A stretch of DNA of 64,000 bases from an uncultured Acetatifactor sp. (GCA_910584865.1 CAJUCE010000012.1:62001-126000), one strand, 5' to 3'; positions 35,200-44,779 are shown, numbered from the stretch's first letter. The notes: generated by a model from the letters alone, not told the origin. Translations and numbers: made by a program.

Positions 35200-35640
35200 A
35201 TGGCGCAAAACAAAGGAGGCGGTTATGGCACCACTACATATGACACTGTGGGTTGGGTATCTCCCAGGGACCTGGCGCATCCCGAAGAGACGTGGGAGCT
35301 GATCAAGTTTATGAGCGGCGAGATGTATGAGAGCGTATTGAAAGTGACTCCCGTGACGCCCTGAGCCCACAAGGACTCTGCGCATGTATTTTATGATGCG
35401 GTTACGGAAGCGGGTCATCCGGAAGCGGCGGAAGCAGTGCAGACAATGATGTCTGTGGAGAAAAAGAACGGCGTGCTTTATGCGGCTGACTGGGCCGGCG
35501 ATGCAAGTAAGGTGTGGGATGAGAGCTATAACAATTTCCTGGACAGCAAGGCTGACACCGATTTGAAGGAGTTGGCGGACAAGGTGAATGAGGTCATTGC
35601 GGCGAACCTTTGGTTTGACATATCAATTCAAAAAAGATAT
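35200..35640 (+). pseudogene. C-terminal remnant of a sugar ABC transporter solute-binding protein
   Basis: In one frame: TYDTVGWVSPRDLAHPEETW, ELIKFMSGEMYESVLKVTPVTP, a TGA at 35362-35364, then AHVFYDAVTEAGHPEAAEAV and DKVNEVIAANLWF. This is the tail of a family 1 extracellular binding protein (WxxSPxSKHPEEAWEFIKFMxS... pattern). The N-terminal two thirds and signal peptide are gone and the true end is lost near the regulator start. It shows that the GH2/regulator cluster once had its own transporter. Confidence 0.75.
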
Positions 35641-35669
35641 ACTGATAGCAATGTAAGCGGGGTGAATAA

Positions 35670-36797
35670 ATGGAGAAGGAACTTCTGTATCAGAAAATAT
35701 ATAATGACCTTTTGCAGGGAATCAGGACTCATAAGTATCCGCCCGGCAGCCGTCTTCCGTCGGAGAAGGAGCTGACAGAGCAGTACGGTGTGAGCCGCAT
35801 TACGAGCAAAAAAGCCCTGGAGATGCTGGCCGACAGGAACTTTATCACCAGAAGGCCCGGGAAAGGCTCCTATGTACTGGAGAATGCCGGGGCGGAAGGG
35901 GAGAAGAGCATGGCCCTTCTGCCGGGAGCTGCCGCGGAGGGCAGGGGAAGGCTGATAGGTGTAGTCCTGGACGGATTCGGCGCCGCATACGGCAGCGATA
36001 TCGTCAACGGAATCGAACGCGAGTGCAGGAAGCGCAATTACCACATGATACTGAAATGCACCTACGGCAATATGGCGGAGGAATCGAGAGCCATAGGGGA
36101 ACTGATTGCACTGGGAGTGGAAGGCATCATCCTGATGTGCGTGCAGGGAGAGACCTATAATGCGGATGTGCTGAGACTGTCCGTGGAGCAGTTTCCCATC
36201 GTCATGATTGACAGGGAGCTGACAGGGCTGCCGATTCCCTGTGTGTGTACGGACAATTATCAGGCGTCCAGGGATCTGATGGCGCTGCTGATTGAGAGGG
36301 GGCATAAGGACATTTGTTTTCTGTCCCATCCTTCCATGCAGACATCCAGTGTGGCGGCGCGTTTTTCGGGCTATCTGGACAGCCTGTTGGAGCACGGCTT
36401 AAGAACCGGCGAGGACATGTGGCTGAGGAATCTGCAGGCATTCCTTCCCCGGATGGGCGAAGACGAGGGGGAGGAGCGGGCGGACATTAAGGCGGTGAAA
36501 AATTTCATTATAAAGCACTCTCATGTGACCGGTTTTTTTGCGGTAGGCCTGGAACTGGGAATCATGGTCTATAAGATATTGCGTGAAATGGGGCAGGAGA
36601 AGGAGAAGGAAGTCGTGTTTTTCGACGGTATAGACGAGGCCTGCGATTCCAATCCCGTTTTTTCCCATGTGGTGCAGGATGAATATCTGATGGGAACCAT
36701 GGCGGTCAAATATCTGAAGAACCGCATGGAAGGGAAGGAAGTGCCGAAGAGATATAATGTTCCCTATAAGGTAATCAGGGGGGAGGGGCAGGGTTAA
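35670..36797 (+). CDS. GntR/LacI-type transcriptional regulator (AraR-like)
   Basis: A 375-residue sugar-responsive regulator. N-terminal GntR winged helix-turn-helix (about 1-70, YQKIYNDLLQGIRTHKYPPGSRLPSE then ELTEQYGVSRITSKKALEML) and a C-terminal periplasmic-binding-protein-like sugar domain (about 90-375, GVVLDGFGAAYGSDIVNGIE, IDRELTGLPIPCVCTDN, ERGHKDICFLSHP). This combination is the AraR type. It likely controls the GH2 gene upstream, possibly at the repeats near 33333. It follows the transporter remnant with only a weak ribosome site. Confidence 0.85.
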   Translation: MEKELLYQKIYNDLLQGIRTHKYPPGSRLPSEKELTEQYGVSRITSKKALEMLADRNFITRRPGKGSYVLENAGAEGEKSMALLPGAAAEGRGRLIGVVLDGFGAAYGSDIVNGIERECRKRNYHMILKCTYGNMAEESRAIGELIALGVEGIILMCVQGETYNADVLRLSVEQFPIVMIDRELTGLPIPCVCTDNYQASRDLMALLIERGHKDICFLSHPSMQTSSVAARFSGYLDSLLEHGLRTGEDMWLRNLQAFLPRMGEDEGEERADIKAVKNFIIKHSHVTGFFAVGLELGIMVYKILREMGQEKEKEVVFFDGIDEACDSNPVFSHVVQDEYLMGTMAVKYLKNRMEGKEVPKRYNVPYKVIRGEGQG

Positions 36798-36868
36798 GTC
36801 CTGAGCTCTGTCTCCATTCCCTTGCACAGCTTCGTCATCACCTGTTACGCCACGTTCTCCGGGATGTC

Positions 36869-37549
36869 TTACTTAAAAAAGCTGAACAGGACAATACAGG
36901 ATATCACATTTCCAAGAATGTGCGAAAACGTACTGATAACGCAATTTCCCGATTTCCAATAAACTACTGAGAAAATCAAGCTGTCAATGAATACATTGGA
37001 AATGTCAAAAATCACAACACCAATGTTTCCTGTGGCAATATGCCCTGCTGCGAAAATAATGGACGATACAACCGCACAAATCCAAGCGGGAAACAGCTTT
37101 GAGGTTTTTCCGAAAAAGAAGCCGCGAAATGCAATTTCTTCGCCAAATCCTCCGAGGATAAACTGTATGATCAGTAGTATTGTCTTATCAAAAGACAGGA
37201 AGGAACTCGTCCGGCCGAGTACGTGGTCAGCAAATTCCCCGCTGAAAATCAAATTTCCCACAATAATCGTTGCGATACCACTAAAGCATGGCACCAATGC
37301 CCATGCAGTTACACCCGGCTTTTTCATATCTTCCACAATTGTATTAAAACGCAAACCCGATTTGGCATTCGGCGTTTTGGAAACTATTTCCACAAGGAAG
37401 AAAAACGCAATTCCAACAAACACGGAATAGCCCGCAATATTCGAGGACGGCACAATTTTCGTCGCCGCCAATACTACCATGATCGCCACACCTGTCATCG
37501 TGAGGACGGTACTCTTTTTATTATTTTCCATAGCCTGCTGATTTTTCAT
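36869..37549 (-). CDS. CPBP family intramembrane metalloprotease
   Basis: A 226-residue multi-pass membrane protein of the CAAX/bacteriocin-processing (Abi/CPBP) family. The motif pair is EEIAFRGFFFG and FAAGHIATGN, the Glu and His of the intramembrane active site. Such proteins can process peptides or confer bacteriocin self-immunity. It is downstream of the TetR gene on the same strand (87-base gap), likely one unit. The pair is lower in GC than its surroundings, suggesting transfer. Confidence 0.8.
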   Translation of the reverse strand: MKNQQAMENNKKSTVLTMTGVAIMVVLAATKIVPSSNIAGYSVFVGIAFFFLVEIVSKTPNAKSGLRFNTIVEDMKKPGVTAWALVPCFSGIATIIVGNLIFSGEFADHVLGRTSSFLSFDKTILLIIQFILGGFGEEIAFRGFFFGKTSKLFPAWICAVVSSIIFAAGHIATGNIGVVIFDISNVFIDSLIFSVVYWKSGNCVISTFSHILGNVISCIVLFSFFK

Positions 37550-37636
37550 TTCATTTCCTCCTATTCCAGTACCGTCTCTGCACTACGGTGGGCACCTTCG
37601 TTCCGAGACTGTTATAAAATTTCCTATTGACATTTC

Positions 37637-38218
37637 TTAGCTGGACTGTATTGATAATATCGCGCCGGTGTATACCCGTTCCAAGTGCTCTGCAATCAGC
37701 TTTTCATCGAATTCAAGCGAGTTGTTCGCAATAATGCTGGCGTAACCGTGAACAAACATCGCAAGCGTTATAAAAACCTCTTTTGCTTGGTCTAAATCCA
37801 TTTGGTCTAAATCCAAATTCATCCCTTGCTGCATTGCCGAGAGGACGGGCTTAAGCCCCTCGGAATTTATCATTTCAAGCAAACTGTTACCCTTTGTATA
37901 CCCCGATTGAAACAGAAACCGAAACAAATTCGGCTCATCCACCGCAAAACGAATATAATTCAGCCCAATTCCAAGCATGATTTCCTCTTCGTTTCCCGAA
38001 ACATTCATTAAATACTCCAGGTGAAACTGATCGGTTCTCTCAAAAGCCGCAAGCTTTAGATTCTCAATCGTAGCAAAGTGATACATAACAGGATGCGTAG
38101 AGCAGTTCAGTTTATTTGAGACAATCCTTGCATTGATGTTTTCCCAGCCCTCTTCACGAGCAACCTTAAAGGCAGCATCAATAACCATCTCTTTTGTGAT
38201 TTTAGGTTTTGGCGGCAT
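37637..38218 (-). CDS. TetR family transcriptional regulator
   Basis: A 193-residue TetR-type repressor. The helix-turn-helix is at the N-terminus (ITKEMVIDAAFKVAREEGWE, NINARIVSNKLNCSTHPVMYHF). Near the middle is a small tandem duplication (LDLDQMDLDQ; 15-base DNA repeat around 37786-37815). It stands ahead of the CPBP gene and probably controls both. Ligand unknown. Confidence 0.85.
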   Translation of the reverse strand: MPPKPKITKEMVIDAAFKVAREEGWENINARIVSNKLNCSTHPVMYHFATIENLKLAAFERTDQFHLEYLMNVSGNEEEIMLGIGLNYIRFAVDEPNLFRFLFQSGYTKGNSLLEMINSEGLKPVLSAMQQGMNLDLDQMDLDQAKEVFITLAMFVHGYASIIANNSLEFDEKLIAEHLERVYTGAILSIQSS

Positions 38219-38378
38219 AACTTTTCCTCTTGTTTAGTAATTTTTGTTATGTAACGATAATTACATTATATATCGCCGCAGTGGTTTTGTCAATCGGCCC
38301 GGATAAAAATTTGTCTACTATACGTTGGCAAAGGTTTTAGGTCGGTTTTCGGTCGTGAGTATAAAATGTGTTTTCGGA

Positions 38379-38407
38379 TTGACATATCATTAAATAACAT
38401 ATATAAT
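38379..38407 (+). promoter_or_regulatory. Consensus promoter for the GH125 gene
   Basis: TTGACA (38379-38384) and TATAAT (38402-38407) with a 17-base spacer, perfect matches to sigma-A sites. The GH125 start codon is about 120 bases downstream. Confidence 0.8.
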
Positions 38408-38525
38408 ATATTCAGCACTTTTTTGCAGAGAGTACTAGGAGAATATATCTGTGACAGGAGAAGCGGAAGGGACCTGCACACCGCATCGGAGGCGGGATGA
38501 GACAGAGGTGAGGAGGAACAGGGAT

Positions 38526-39803
38526 ATGAAAATACCGGAAAATCTGAGAAGGAGGGCAGCGGAACTGGAAGAATACTACGCAGCTCATTATGGGGCACTG
38601 GCTCCGCTGATTTCCAGATGCTTTTTAAATACCATGGAGACCACGGTAAAGCAGCTGGAGGACGGCAGTTATTTTGTCATTACCGGAGACATTCCGGCCA
38701 TGTGGCTGCGGGACTCCTCGGCCCAGGTCCGGCCCTATGTGCAGTTTGCCGGGGAGGATGCGCAGCTGCAGGCCATACTGGAGGGTGTCATTGCGAAGCA
38801 GGCCCAGTTTGTATGCATTGACCCTTATGCAAATGCCTTCAATGAGGTTGCCAACGGGGCGGGCCATCAGGACATAACGGCGCGCAATGACCATGTGTGG
38901 GAGCGGAAGTATGAGGTGGATTCCCTGTGCGCGCCGCTTTATCTGGGATACCATTACTGGAAAACCACGGGAATTGACAGAATTTTCACCGAAAGCTATT
39001 ATAACATGATTGCCGCGGTTGTCAGGACTTTTCAGACAGAACAGGATCACGGGAAATCCGATTATTATTTTCAGCGCCATGACTGTGCGAAAACCGATAC
39101 CTTGCCCAATGAGGGAAGAGGGACTGCGGTGAAGGTGACGGGAATGACCTGGTCGGGATTCAGACCCTCCGATGACTGCTGTGACTTCGGCTATCTGATT
39201 CCCTCCAACATGATGGCGGTGAAGGCTTTGGAGTTTGCGGAGGAGATATGCCGGGAGTGTTATGGGGAGGGGGAGCTTGCAGGGAGATGCGGGAAGCTTG
39301 CCATGGAAATCCGTGAGGGGATTCAAAGGTACGGGGTGTTCCGGCATCCAAAATACGGACAGATCTATGCCTATGAGACAGACGGATTCGGCAACTATAA
39401 TCTGATGGATGACGCCAATTCCCCCAGTCTTTTGTCCATGCCGTATCTGGGCTACTGTGACAGGGAGGAACCGGTCTATCAAAATACGCGCAGATTTATT
39501 CTGTCTGCCGATAATCCTTATTACTTTGAGGGAAAATTCGCAAAGGGAGTGGGAAGCCCCCACACGCCCAAGGGGTATGTGTGGCATATCGGGATTATCA
39601 TGCAGGCGCTCACCTCCGGGGACCGGGAGGAGATACAGGAGTGCCTGGATATGCTGGCAGGAACCCATGCAGGGACGAATTACATGCACGAATCCTTTGA
39701 CCCTTCGAATCCGGCAGCGTATTCCAGGCCGTGGTTTGCGTGGGCTAACACGCTGTTTGCGGAGCTTTTAAATAAGCTGATGGAGGAAGGGTTCTGGCGG
39801 TGA
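38526..39803 (+). CDS. GH125 exo-alpha-1,6-mannosidase
   Basis: A 425-residue cytoplasmic metal-independent alpha-mannosidase, acting on alpha-1,6-linked mannose (host N-glycans or yeast mannan fragments). Recognised from FVITGDIPAMWLRDSSAQVRPY, DPYANAFNEVANGAGHQD, WERKYEVDSLCAPLYLGY, WSGFRPSDDCCDFGYLIPSNM and MHESFDPSNPAAYSRPWFAWAN. The Asp/Glu pair used for inverting catalysis lies in these conserved segments. Start at ATG 38526 after GAGGAGG; the frame is open from 38451. No transporter is adjacent. Confidence 0.9.
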   Translation: MKIPENLRRRAAELEEYYAAHYGALAPLISRCFLNTMETTVKQLEDGSYFVITGDIPAMWLRDSSAQVRPYVQFAGEDAQLQAILEGVIAKQAQFVCIDPYANAFNEVANGAGHQDITARNDHVWERKYEVDSLCAPLYLGYHYWKTTGIDRIFTESYYNMIAAVVRTFQTEQDHGKSDYYFQRHDCAKTDTLPNEGRGTAVKVTGMTWSGFRPSDDCCDFGYLIPSNMMAVKALEFAEEICRECYGEGELAGRCGKLAMEIREGIQRYGVFRHPKYGQIYAYETDGFGNYNLMDDANSPSLLSMPYLGYCDREEPVYQNTRRFILSADNPYYFEGKFAKGVGSPHTPKGYVWHIGIIMQALTSGDREEIQECLDMLAGTHAGTNYMHESFDPSNPAAYSRPWFAWANTLFAELLNKLMEEGFWR

Positions 39804-39933
39804 GAGAATCGGGAAATCCGATAAAACGGTTTGATTTCGGATATCCGGAAGGGTTTTGGCAAAGGGGAGGAATTCCCCCGGCTTTGCTCAGGGTATTGGG
39901 GCGGAGCCGGGGGAAGCGTGTCCCGGGAATGAA

Positions 39934-40479
39934 TTAATACAATTCCGAGAAATCAATATAGAAATCTTCGTAAATATGCACCTTTATCTTATCCTGGAAA
40001 GAATAAGTCTCCGGCGTGAATTCTTCCTGCTCAAAGTAATTGACCAGGACTTTTTCCGTGCGGGGGTCAATGATCCAGTATTCCCTTACAGAGGCATCCA
40101 TGTAAAGGTTCAGCTTGCGGACATAGTCCAGGCTGGCCGTGGTGGGGGAAATGATTTCGATGATCCAGTCCGGGGCGCCGCTGCAGCCCTTGTCGGTCAA
40201 CTTACCGGGATCACAGATCACGCTGATGTCGGGTTCCACGATGGTGTCGTGGTCTTCAAACAGCTTGACGGCAAAGGGGGCAGGGTAGATTTCGCAGCCA
40301 CCTTTTTTGGAGCGGATATAATTCCGTATGGTTCCTGACAATTCCATCAGGATTTTCTGGTGAATGCGGCTGGGAGCTGCCATATAGTAGAACTGGCCGT
40401 CGATCAGCTCCGCACGGACGTTTTCGGGAAGATTGTAATAGTCTTCTTCGGAATAATAATACTTTTGAGCTAATCCCAT
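39934..40479 (-). CDS. Uma2 family protein (PD-(D/E)XK-like)
   Basis: A 181-residue Uma2/DUF820 protein, a restriction-endonuclease-like fold of unknown biological role. Visible: YNLPENVRAELIDGQFYYM, IVEPDISVICDP (active-site Glu/Asp), APDWIIEIISPTT and MDASVREYWIIDPR. These line up with the ExD...ExS/K pattern of the family. It stands alone between convergent/tandem genes. A second, divergent Uma2 gene lies at 49316. Confidence 0.85.
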   Translation of the reverse strand: MGLAQKYYYSEEDYYNLPENVRAELIDGQFYYMAAPSRIHQKILMELSGTIRNYIRSKKGGCEIYPAPFAVKLFEDHDTIVEPDISVICDPGKLTDKGCSGAPDWIIEIISPTTASLDYVRKLNLYMDASVREYWIIDPRTEKVLVNYFEQEEFTPETYSFQDKIKVHIYEDFYIDFSELY

Positions 40480-40556
40480 AGTGATTTCCTTTCCAGGTTT
40501 TCCTTTTCGGAAGGGCGGTAAAAATTCAGTATCTGTTCCCGGAGGCGGCTCCCTGC

Positions 40557-41414
40557 TTACCCATAAACCGCATTCACGATTTCCCCTGCCATCTTCGGTT
40601 TATTCATAGTATAAATATGAATATTGTTCACACCGTTCTCCCGCAGGTCACGGATCTGCCGTATGGCATAGTCGATGCCGGCTTTCCGCATGTCTTCCTT
40701 ATTATCTCCGTAATTGGCAATCAAATCCGCCAGGGCCTTGGGCACGCTGGAGCCGGAGAGGCTGACGGTGGTGCCGATCTGCCTGGCCGTGGTGATGGGC
40801 ATGATGCCTGCGCAGATGGGGATGGTGATGCCCTTCCTTTCCGCCTTTTCCAGGAAAGAATAGTAGTAGTCATTGTCAAAAAACAGCTGGCTGATGAGAA
40901 ATTCCGCTCCCGCGTTCTGTTTTTTTACCAGATTGTTCAAATCCGATTCCATGCTGAAGCTCTCGTAATGCTTCTCCGGATAGCATGCCCCTGCCACATG
41001 AAGCCCGGTATGCTCCTTCAGGAAGCTCATCATGTCGTTGGCGTGGGCAAAATCCCGGGACTGAAACTGCTCGTCGCTCATGTCTTTGGGACGGTCTCCC
41101 CGCAGCGCGAGCACATACGCTACCCGGCGCTCCTGCAGGCTCTCCGACACCCGGAGCAGGTCCTCCTTCCGGCTGCCCACGCAGGTCATATGGGCGATGG
41201 CGTCGATTTTCAGCGTGTTCTGTATGTAGGAAGCGATTTCCACGGTCTTGCCGCTGCGGCTTCCGCCTGCGCCGTAAGTGACACTGATAAAGTCGGGGTT
41301 CAGCTTCCCCAGGGAATCCAGTACCTCGAAGGCCGCTTCAAACTCCCCGTCCTTCTTCGGCGGGAAGACTTCAAAGGAAAGCGTTCCTTTCTGTACAAAC
41401 ATATCTTTTAACAT
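40557..41414 (-). CDS. metF: Methylenetetrahydrofolate reductase
   Basis: FAD enzyme that reduces 5,10-methylene-THF to 5-methyl-THF for methionine synthesis or one-carbon (acetogenic) flow. The 285-residue length is typical. LSFEVFPPKKDGEFE, ISVTYGAGGSRSGKT, IDAIAHMTCVG, LALRGDRPKD, AGACYPEKHYES and FLISQLFFDNDYYYSFLEKA are the diagnostic segments. It has its own promoter in the divergent spacer. No folate or Met genes adjoin it. Confidence 0.95.
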   Translation of the reverse strand: MLKDMFVQKGTLSFEVFPPKKDGEFEAAFEVLDSLGKLNPDFISVTYGAGGSRSGKTVEIASYIQNTLKIDAIAHMTCVGSRKEDLLRVSESLQERRVAYVLALRGDRPKDMSDEQFQSRDFAHANDMMSFLKEHTGLHVAGACYPEKHYESFSMESDLNNLVKKQNAGAEFLISQLFFDNDYYYSFLEKAERKGITIPICAGIMPITTARQIGTTVSLSGSSVPKALADLIANYGDNKEDMRKAGIDYAIRQIRDLRENGVNNIHIYTMNKPKMAGEIVNAVYG

Positions 41415-41463
41415 GATAAAATCACCTGATTTCCTTATTTTGTCTTGATTTTAGGACATAAAT

Positions 41464-41492
41464 ATCGTAACATAAAAAGGAATTCATTTCAA
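41464..41492 (-). promoter_or_regulatory. Promoter for metF
   Basis: On the complement, TTGAAA (41492-41487) and TACGAT (41469-41464) with a 17-base spacer, about 50 bases upstream of metF. No SAM riboswitch signature is seen. Confidence 0.6.
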
Positions 41493-41662
41493 GGGAAAGG
41501 TAGTTACGATTCACGAGAGGTTCACGGAAAACAGGTTTCTTAACGGAGGCTGCCGGATTGGGGATTTGTCCCGGATGGGCGGAGGCCCGGCCGGTAAGGG
41601 GTATGTTTTTTGTCTGGGAAGAGAACCCGGCGCGGACTGTAACAAAAGGTGCAGAGAACACT

Positions 41663-42481
41663 ATGGGAACACAGGGATTTCAGGGAACAGGAGAATATGT
41701 GGCCAGCGAGGAGCTGATGGCCAGTGTCAATATTGCGATTGCACTGAAGAAGCCGCTTTTGATTAAGGGGGAGCCGGGCACGGGCAAGACAATGCTTGCG
41801 GAGGCCGTGGCCAAGGCCTTGGGCAAGCGGCTGATTATCTGGAATATCAAATCCACCACCAAGGCCCAGGAGGGGCTGTATGTCTACGATACCATTCAGC
41901 GCCTTTACGATGGGCAGTTCGGCGAGGAAGGGGTGGACGACATCGCCCATTACATCAAACTGGGCAAGCTGGGGGAAGCCTTCGACAGCGAAGAGCAGGT
42001 GGTGCTGCTCATCGATGAGATAGACAAGGCGGATCTGGAATTCCCCAACGATCTGCTGTGGGAACTGGACCAGATGGAATTTTATATCAATGAGACAAAG
42101 CGTACCGTAAAGGCGAAACAGCGCCCCATCGTCATCATCACCTCCAACGCGGAGAAGGAGCTGCCGGACGCGTTTTTGCGGCGGTGTATCTTCCATTACA
42201 TTGATTTCCCGGACAGGGAGCTGATGGAGGAGATTGTGCGGGTGCATTATCCCGATGTGGAGGAGAATCTGCTGAAGAATGCCATGGAAGTATTCTACAA
42301 TATCCGGGCCATCCGGGATATCAGGAAGAAACCCAGTACCTCCGAGCTAATCGACTGGGTGAACGCCCTGCAGATCGGAGGAATTCCCGCAGATACCATC
42401 AGGAAGGCTCTGCCCTTTGTGGGGGTAGTGGTAAAGAAGGATGAGGATTTGCAGCTGGTGCGCCAGGAACCGAATCTGTAG
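41663..42481 (+). CDS. MoxR family AAA+ ATPase
   Basis: A 272-residue AAA+ ATPase. Walker A GEPGTGKTMLAEA (about 34-46), Walker B VVLLIDEIDKAD, sensor 1 in IVIITSNAEKELPDAFLRRC with the Arg finger, and a helical lid. MoxR proteins work as chaperones with VWA-domain partners to assemble metal centres or protein complexes. The expected partner is the VWA protein at 44987, but a PTS-related gene lies between them. The start at 41663 lacks a strong ribosome site; the frame is open from 41558. Confidence 0.88.
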   Translation: MGTQGFQGTGEYVASEELMASVNIAIALKKPLLIKGEPGTGKTMLAEAVAKALGKRLIIWNIKSTTKAQEGLYVYDTIQRLYDGQFGEEGVDDIAHYIKLGKLGEAFDSEEQVVLLIDEIDKADLEFPNDLLWELDQMEFYINETKRTVKAKQRPIVIITSNAEKELPDAFLRRCIFHYIDFPDRELMEEIVRVHYPDVEENLLKNAMEVFYNIRAIRDIRKKPSTSELIDWVNALQIGGIPADTIRKALPFVGVVVKKDEDLQLVRQEPNL

Positions 42482-42631
42482 ACAGACATCTGCAGAAAGG
42501 GCAAAGAGAAGGGCAGAAAGTATGCGCCATATAGGCTGGAAATTTATTTTTGAACTTGCTGTCATGTAAGGAGCTTGATATAATTGGCATTAACGTTTGC
42601 ATATGAAAATTCTATTTAGGAGGGAAGGAAC

Positions 42632-44779
42632 ATGGAAAACATTTTGCAGACAGCAGACAGGCTCTTCCAAAACCGTTATATCAGTTCTATTAAAAAGGCA
42701 TTTACCATCACGCTTCCGGTAATCATCCTGGGCTCGATCGCGTCGCTGATCAATAATATGCCCGTTAATATAGTGCAGGCAGGTCTGGCCACCCCGGCGG
42801 GACAGGTGGTTCGGGCTGTAAACGGCGCGGTTTGGCTGGGCAGCACAGCCGTCATGGCGATTTTAATTGCATGGACTTTGGGCTATTATCTCGGTAATGC
42901 CTATAAACTGAGTGGTACGCTCTCAGCCCTCACAAGTGTATCCGCCTATCTGACCATTTGCGTTACAACCCCGGATGGCGGTATCTCGCTGAGCCGTTTG
43001 GGTTCCAGCGGGCTTTTCGGCGCTATTTTAATCGCGATTCTGGCTACCGAGCTGTACCATGTATTTTCCAACCTTAAAATCAACATTTCGGAGGATATGG
43101 CGGAGGAGGTACGGCAAATGTTCGCAGCCCTTTTTCCTGTGATGCTGTCAGTTTTCTGCATTGCCCTCACAAACGGCATCATATTAATGACCTCCGGCAA
43201 AGGGGTTGATGAGTGGATTTATACTGGCCTGTCGTTTCTTTTTTCAGCGGCCGATGGAGGCGGACTTGCCGGTACCTTGTTTCTGGTGTTCGGCATCCAT
43301 ATTTTCTGGTTCTTTGGCATTCACGGCGGAAATGTGATGGACAGCATCATGGCCAGCGCTTTCGGCGAGAACCTCCTCCATAATACCGAACTGTATGCCA
43401 TAAATCACAATGCCTTTGACGGGCAGCTTGCCATTATCAGCAAGGGCTTTCTGGATACATTTGTATTTATGGGGGGAGCGGGTACATCGCTGAGCATCAT
43501 CATCGCCGTGCTGATTATTGCCAGGAGCCGGTATATGCGCGGCATCGCCAAAATGGGTGGTATCTTCGTGGTTTTCAATATGAATGAAATTGTATTGTTC
43601 GGCTTTCCTGTTATCCTGAACCCCATTTTGCTGATCCCTTTCCTGCTTACGCCGCTTACGGTGACGCTGATTTCATGGAGTGCCATGTCTCTTGGACTGG
43701 CTGCACGAGTTGTGACAGAGGTGCACTGGGCAATGCCGCCTTTGATCAGCGGATATCTGGCAACCGGCGGGCATCTGTCAGGCAGCATCCTCCAGATGAT
43801 CAACATTACGGCAGGCATCCTGATTTATCTGCCGTTTATTCGTTTGATGGACAGACGGGCAGTGCAGAAGGAATCCCTGAAGGACAATACGGTTCTGTTA
43901 AAAAATACACTGAATACGGTGGTTGAGAAAATCAATAGCTCCACGGGTGAAATCAATGGGGAGATTACAGATTTTTCAATCGTCCTTGGAAGCGTCGTCA
44001 GAGATTTGAATGTGCTCTCTGCTCAGATGCAGCAGCAGATGCAATTGATGCAAACCTGTGACGAACATATGCGGACTATTGATACCTTGGTGGGCAACAC
44101 GGATACCGGCATAAAAATCGTCCTGCAGAATATGGAAAAAATAAACACGCTGTCCACGACAGGCGCGCAGAATATGCAGCAAACGATGCAAGAGATGGAG
44201 GAAACTGTCCTCTCCGCGCAAAAAAACAATGAATTGGCCGGCCAGCTTAATCTGCGCTGTGAGCAGATTGAGGGAATCTTAAAAAGGATTGAGACGACGC
44301 ACGGCGATGTTCATGGCAAAGAGTTTTCTGTGATGGACACCAAAATAAAAGGTTTATCGGAAACAACAGCGGAGGCTGTTTCCGATATTCAGGGTTTGTT
44401 ACAAGGGATGAAAGCGGATATATCTGATATGATTGAGCGGTCTGAATTCAGTTTGAGGCAGGCAGAAACCGGACGGCAGCAGGTGATTGACACCAATCGG
44501 CTGTTCGGTGAAACTGTGGAGAATATTCACAACATTCAGGCGCAATGTCATACTGTCCTTCAGCACAGCGGCGGGGTAAGCGGCGAACTGCAGCAAATCA
44601 ATGAACAAATCCAGGCAGCCTGTCATTTCTTTGCGGAAACAGCATCCCATACATCTAAAGTGGCTGCACAGGTTAGGGACAGGTCAGATGAGTCCAAAGA
44701 AATGATGCATAAGCTGCGGAAGCTGAATGTGGAAACCAGCCTTTTGACAGAGAATGCGTTTGAGAACCTTGAAAGATAG
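42632..44779 (+). CDS. PTS EIIC membrane domain fused to a degenerate chemoreceptor-like coiled coil
   Basis: A 715-residue protein. Residues 1 to about 410 are a lactose/cellobiose-type EIIC transporter domain with about ten membrane spans; FFGIHGGNVMDS and HWAMPPLISGYLATGG are characteristic. From about 415 to the end is a long coiled coil resembling a methyl-accepting chemotaxis signalling domain: GKEFSVMDTKIKGLSETTAEAVSDI aligns with the GxGFAVVAxEVRxLAExS region, but the QTNLLALNAA hairpin tip is not conserved. No EIIA or EIIB is nearby. I infer a sugar sensor rather than a transporter. It has its own ribosome site (GGAGGGAAGGAAC) and splits the MoxR/VWA pair. Confidence 0.75.
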   Translation: MENILQTADRLFQNRYISSIKKAFTITLPVIILGSIASLINNMPVNIVQAGLATPAGQVVRAVNGAVWLGSTAVMAILIAWTLGYYLGNAYKLSGTLSALTSVSAYLTICVTTPDGGISLSRLGSSGLFGAILIAILATELYHVFSNLKINISEDMAEEVRQMFAALFPVMLSVFCIALTNGIILMTSGKGVDEWIYTGLSFLFSAADGGGLAGTLFLVFGIHIFWFFGIHGGNVMDSIMASAFGENLLHNTELYAINHNAFDGQLAIISKGFLDTFVFMGGAGTSLSIIIAVLIIARSRYMRGIAKMGGIFVVFNMNEIVLFGFPVILNPILLIPFLLTPLTVTLISWSAMSLGLAARVVTEVHWAMPPLISGYLATGGHLSGSILQMINITAGILIYLPFIRLMDRRAVQKESLKDNTVLLKNTLNTVVEKINSSTGEINGEITDFSIVLGSVVRDLNVLSAQMQQQMQLMQTCDEHMRTIDTLVGNTDTGIKIVLQNMEKINTLSTTGAQNMQQTMQEMEETVLSAQKNNELAGQLNLRCEQIEGILKRIETTHGDVHGKEFSVMDTKIKGLSETTAEAVSDIQGLLQGMKADISDMIERSEFSLRQAETGRQQVIDTNRLFGETVENIHNIQAQCHTVLQHSGGVSGELQQINEQIQAACHFFAETASHTSKVAAQVRDRSDESKEMMHKLRKLNVETSLLTENAFENLER

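Noticed and set aside
41415..41660. Possible SAM riboswitch upstream of metF
   Set aside because: Only a promoter pair is recognisable; the paired stems and conserved bases of SAM riboswitches are absent.
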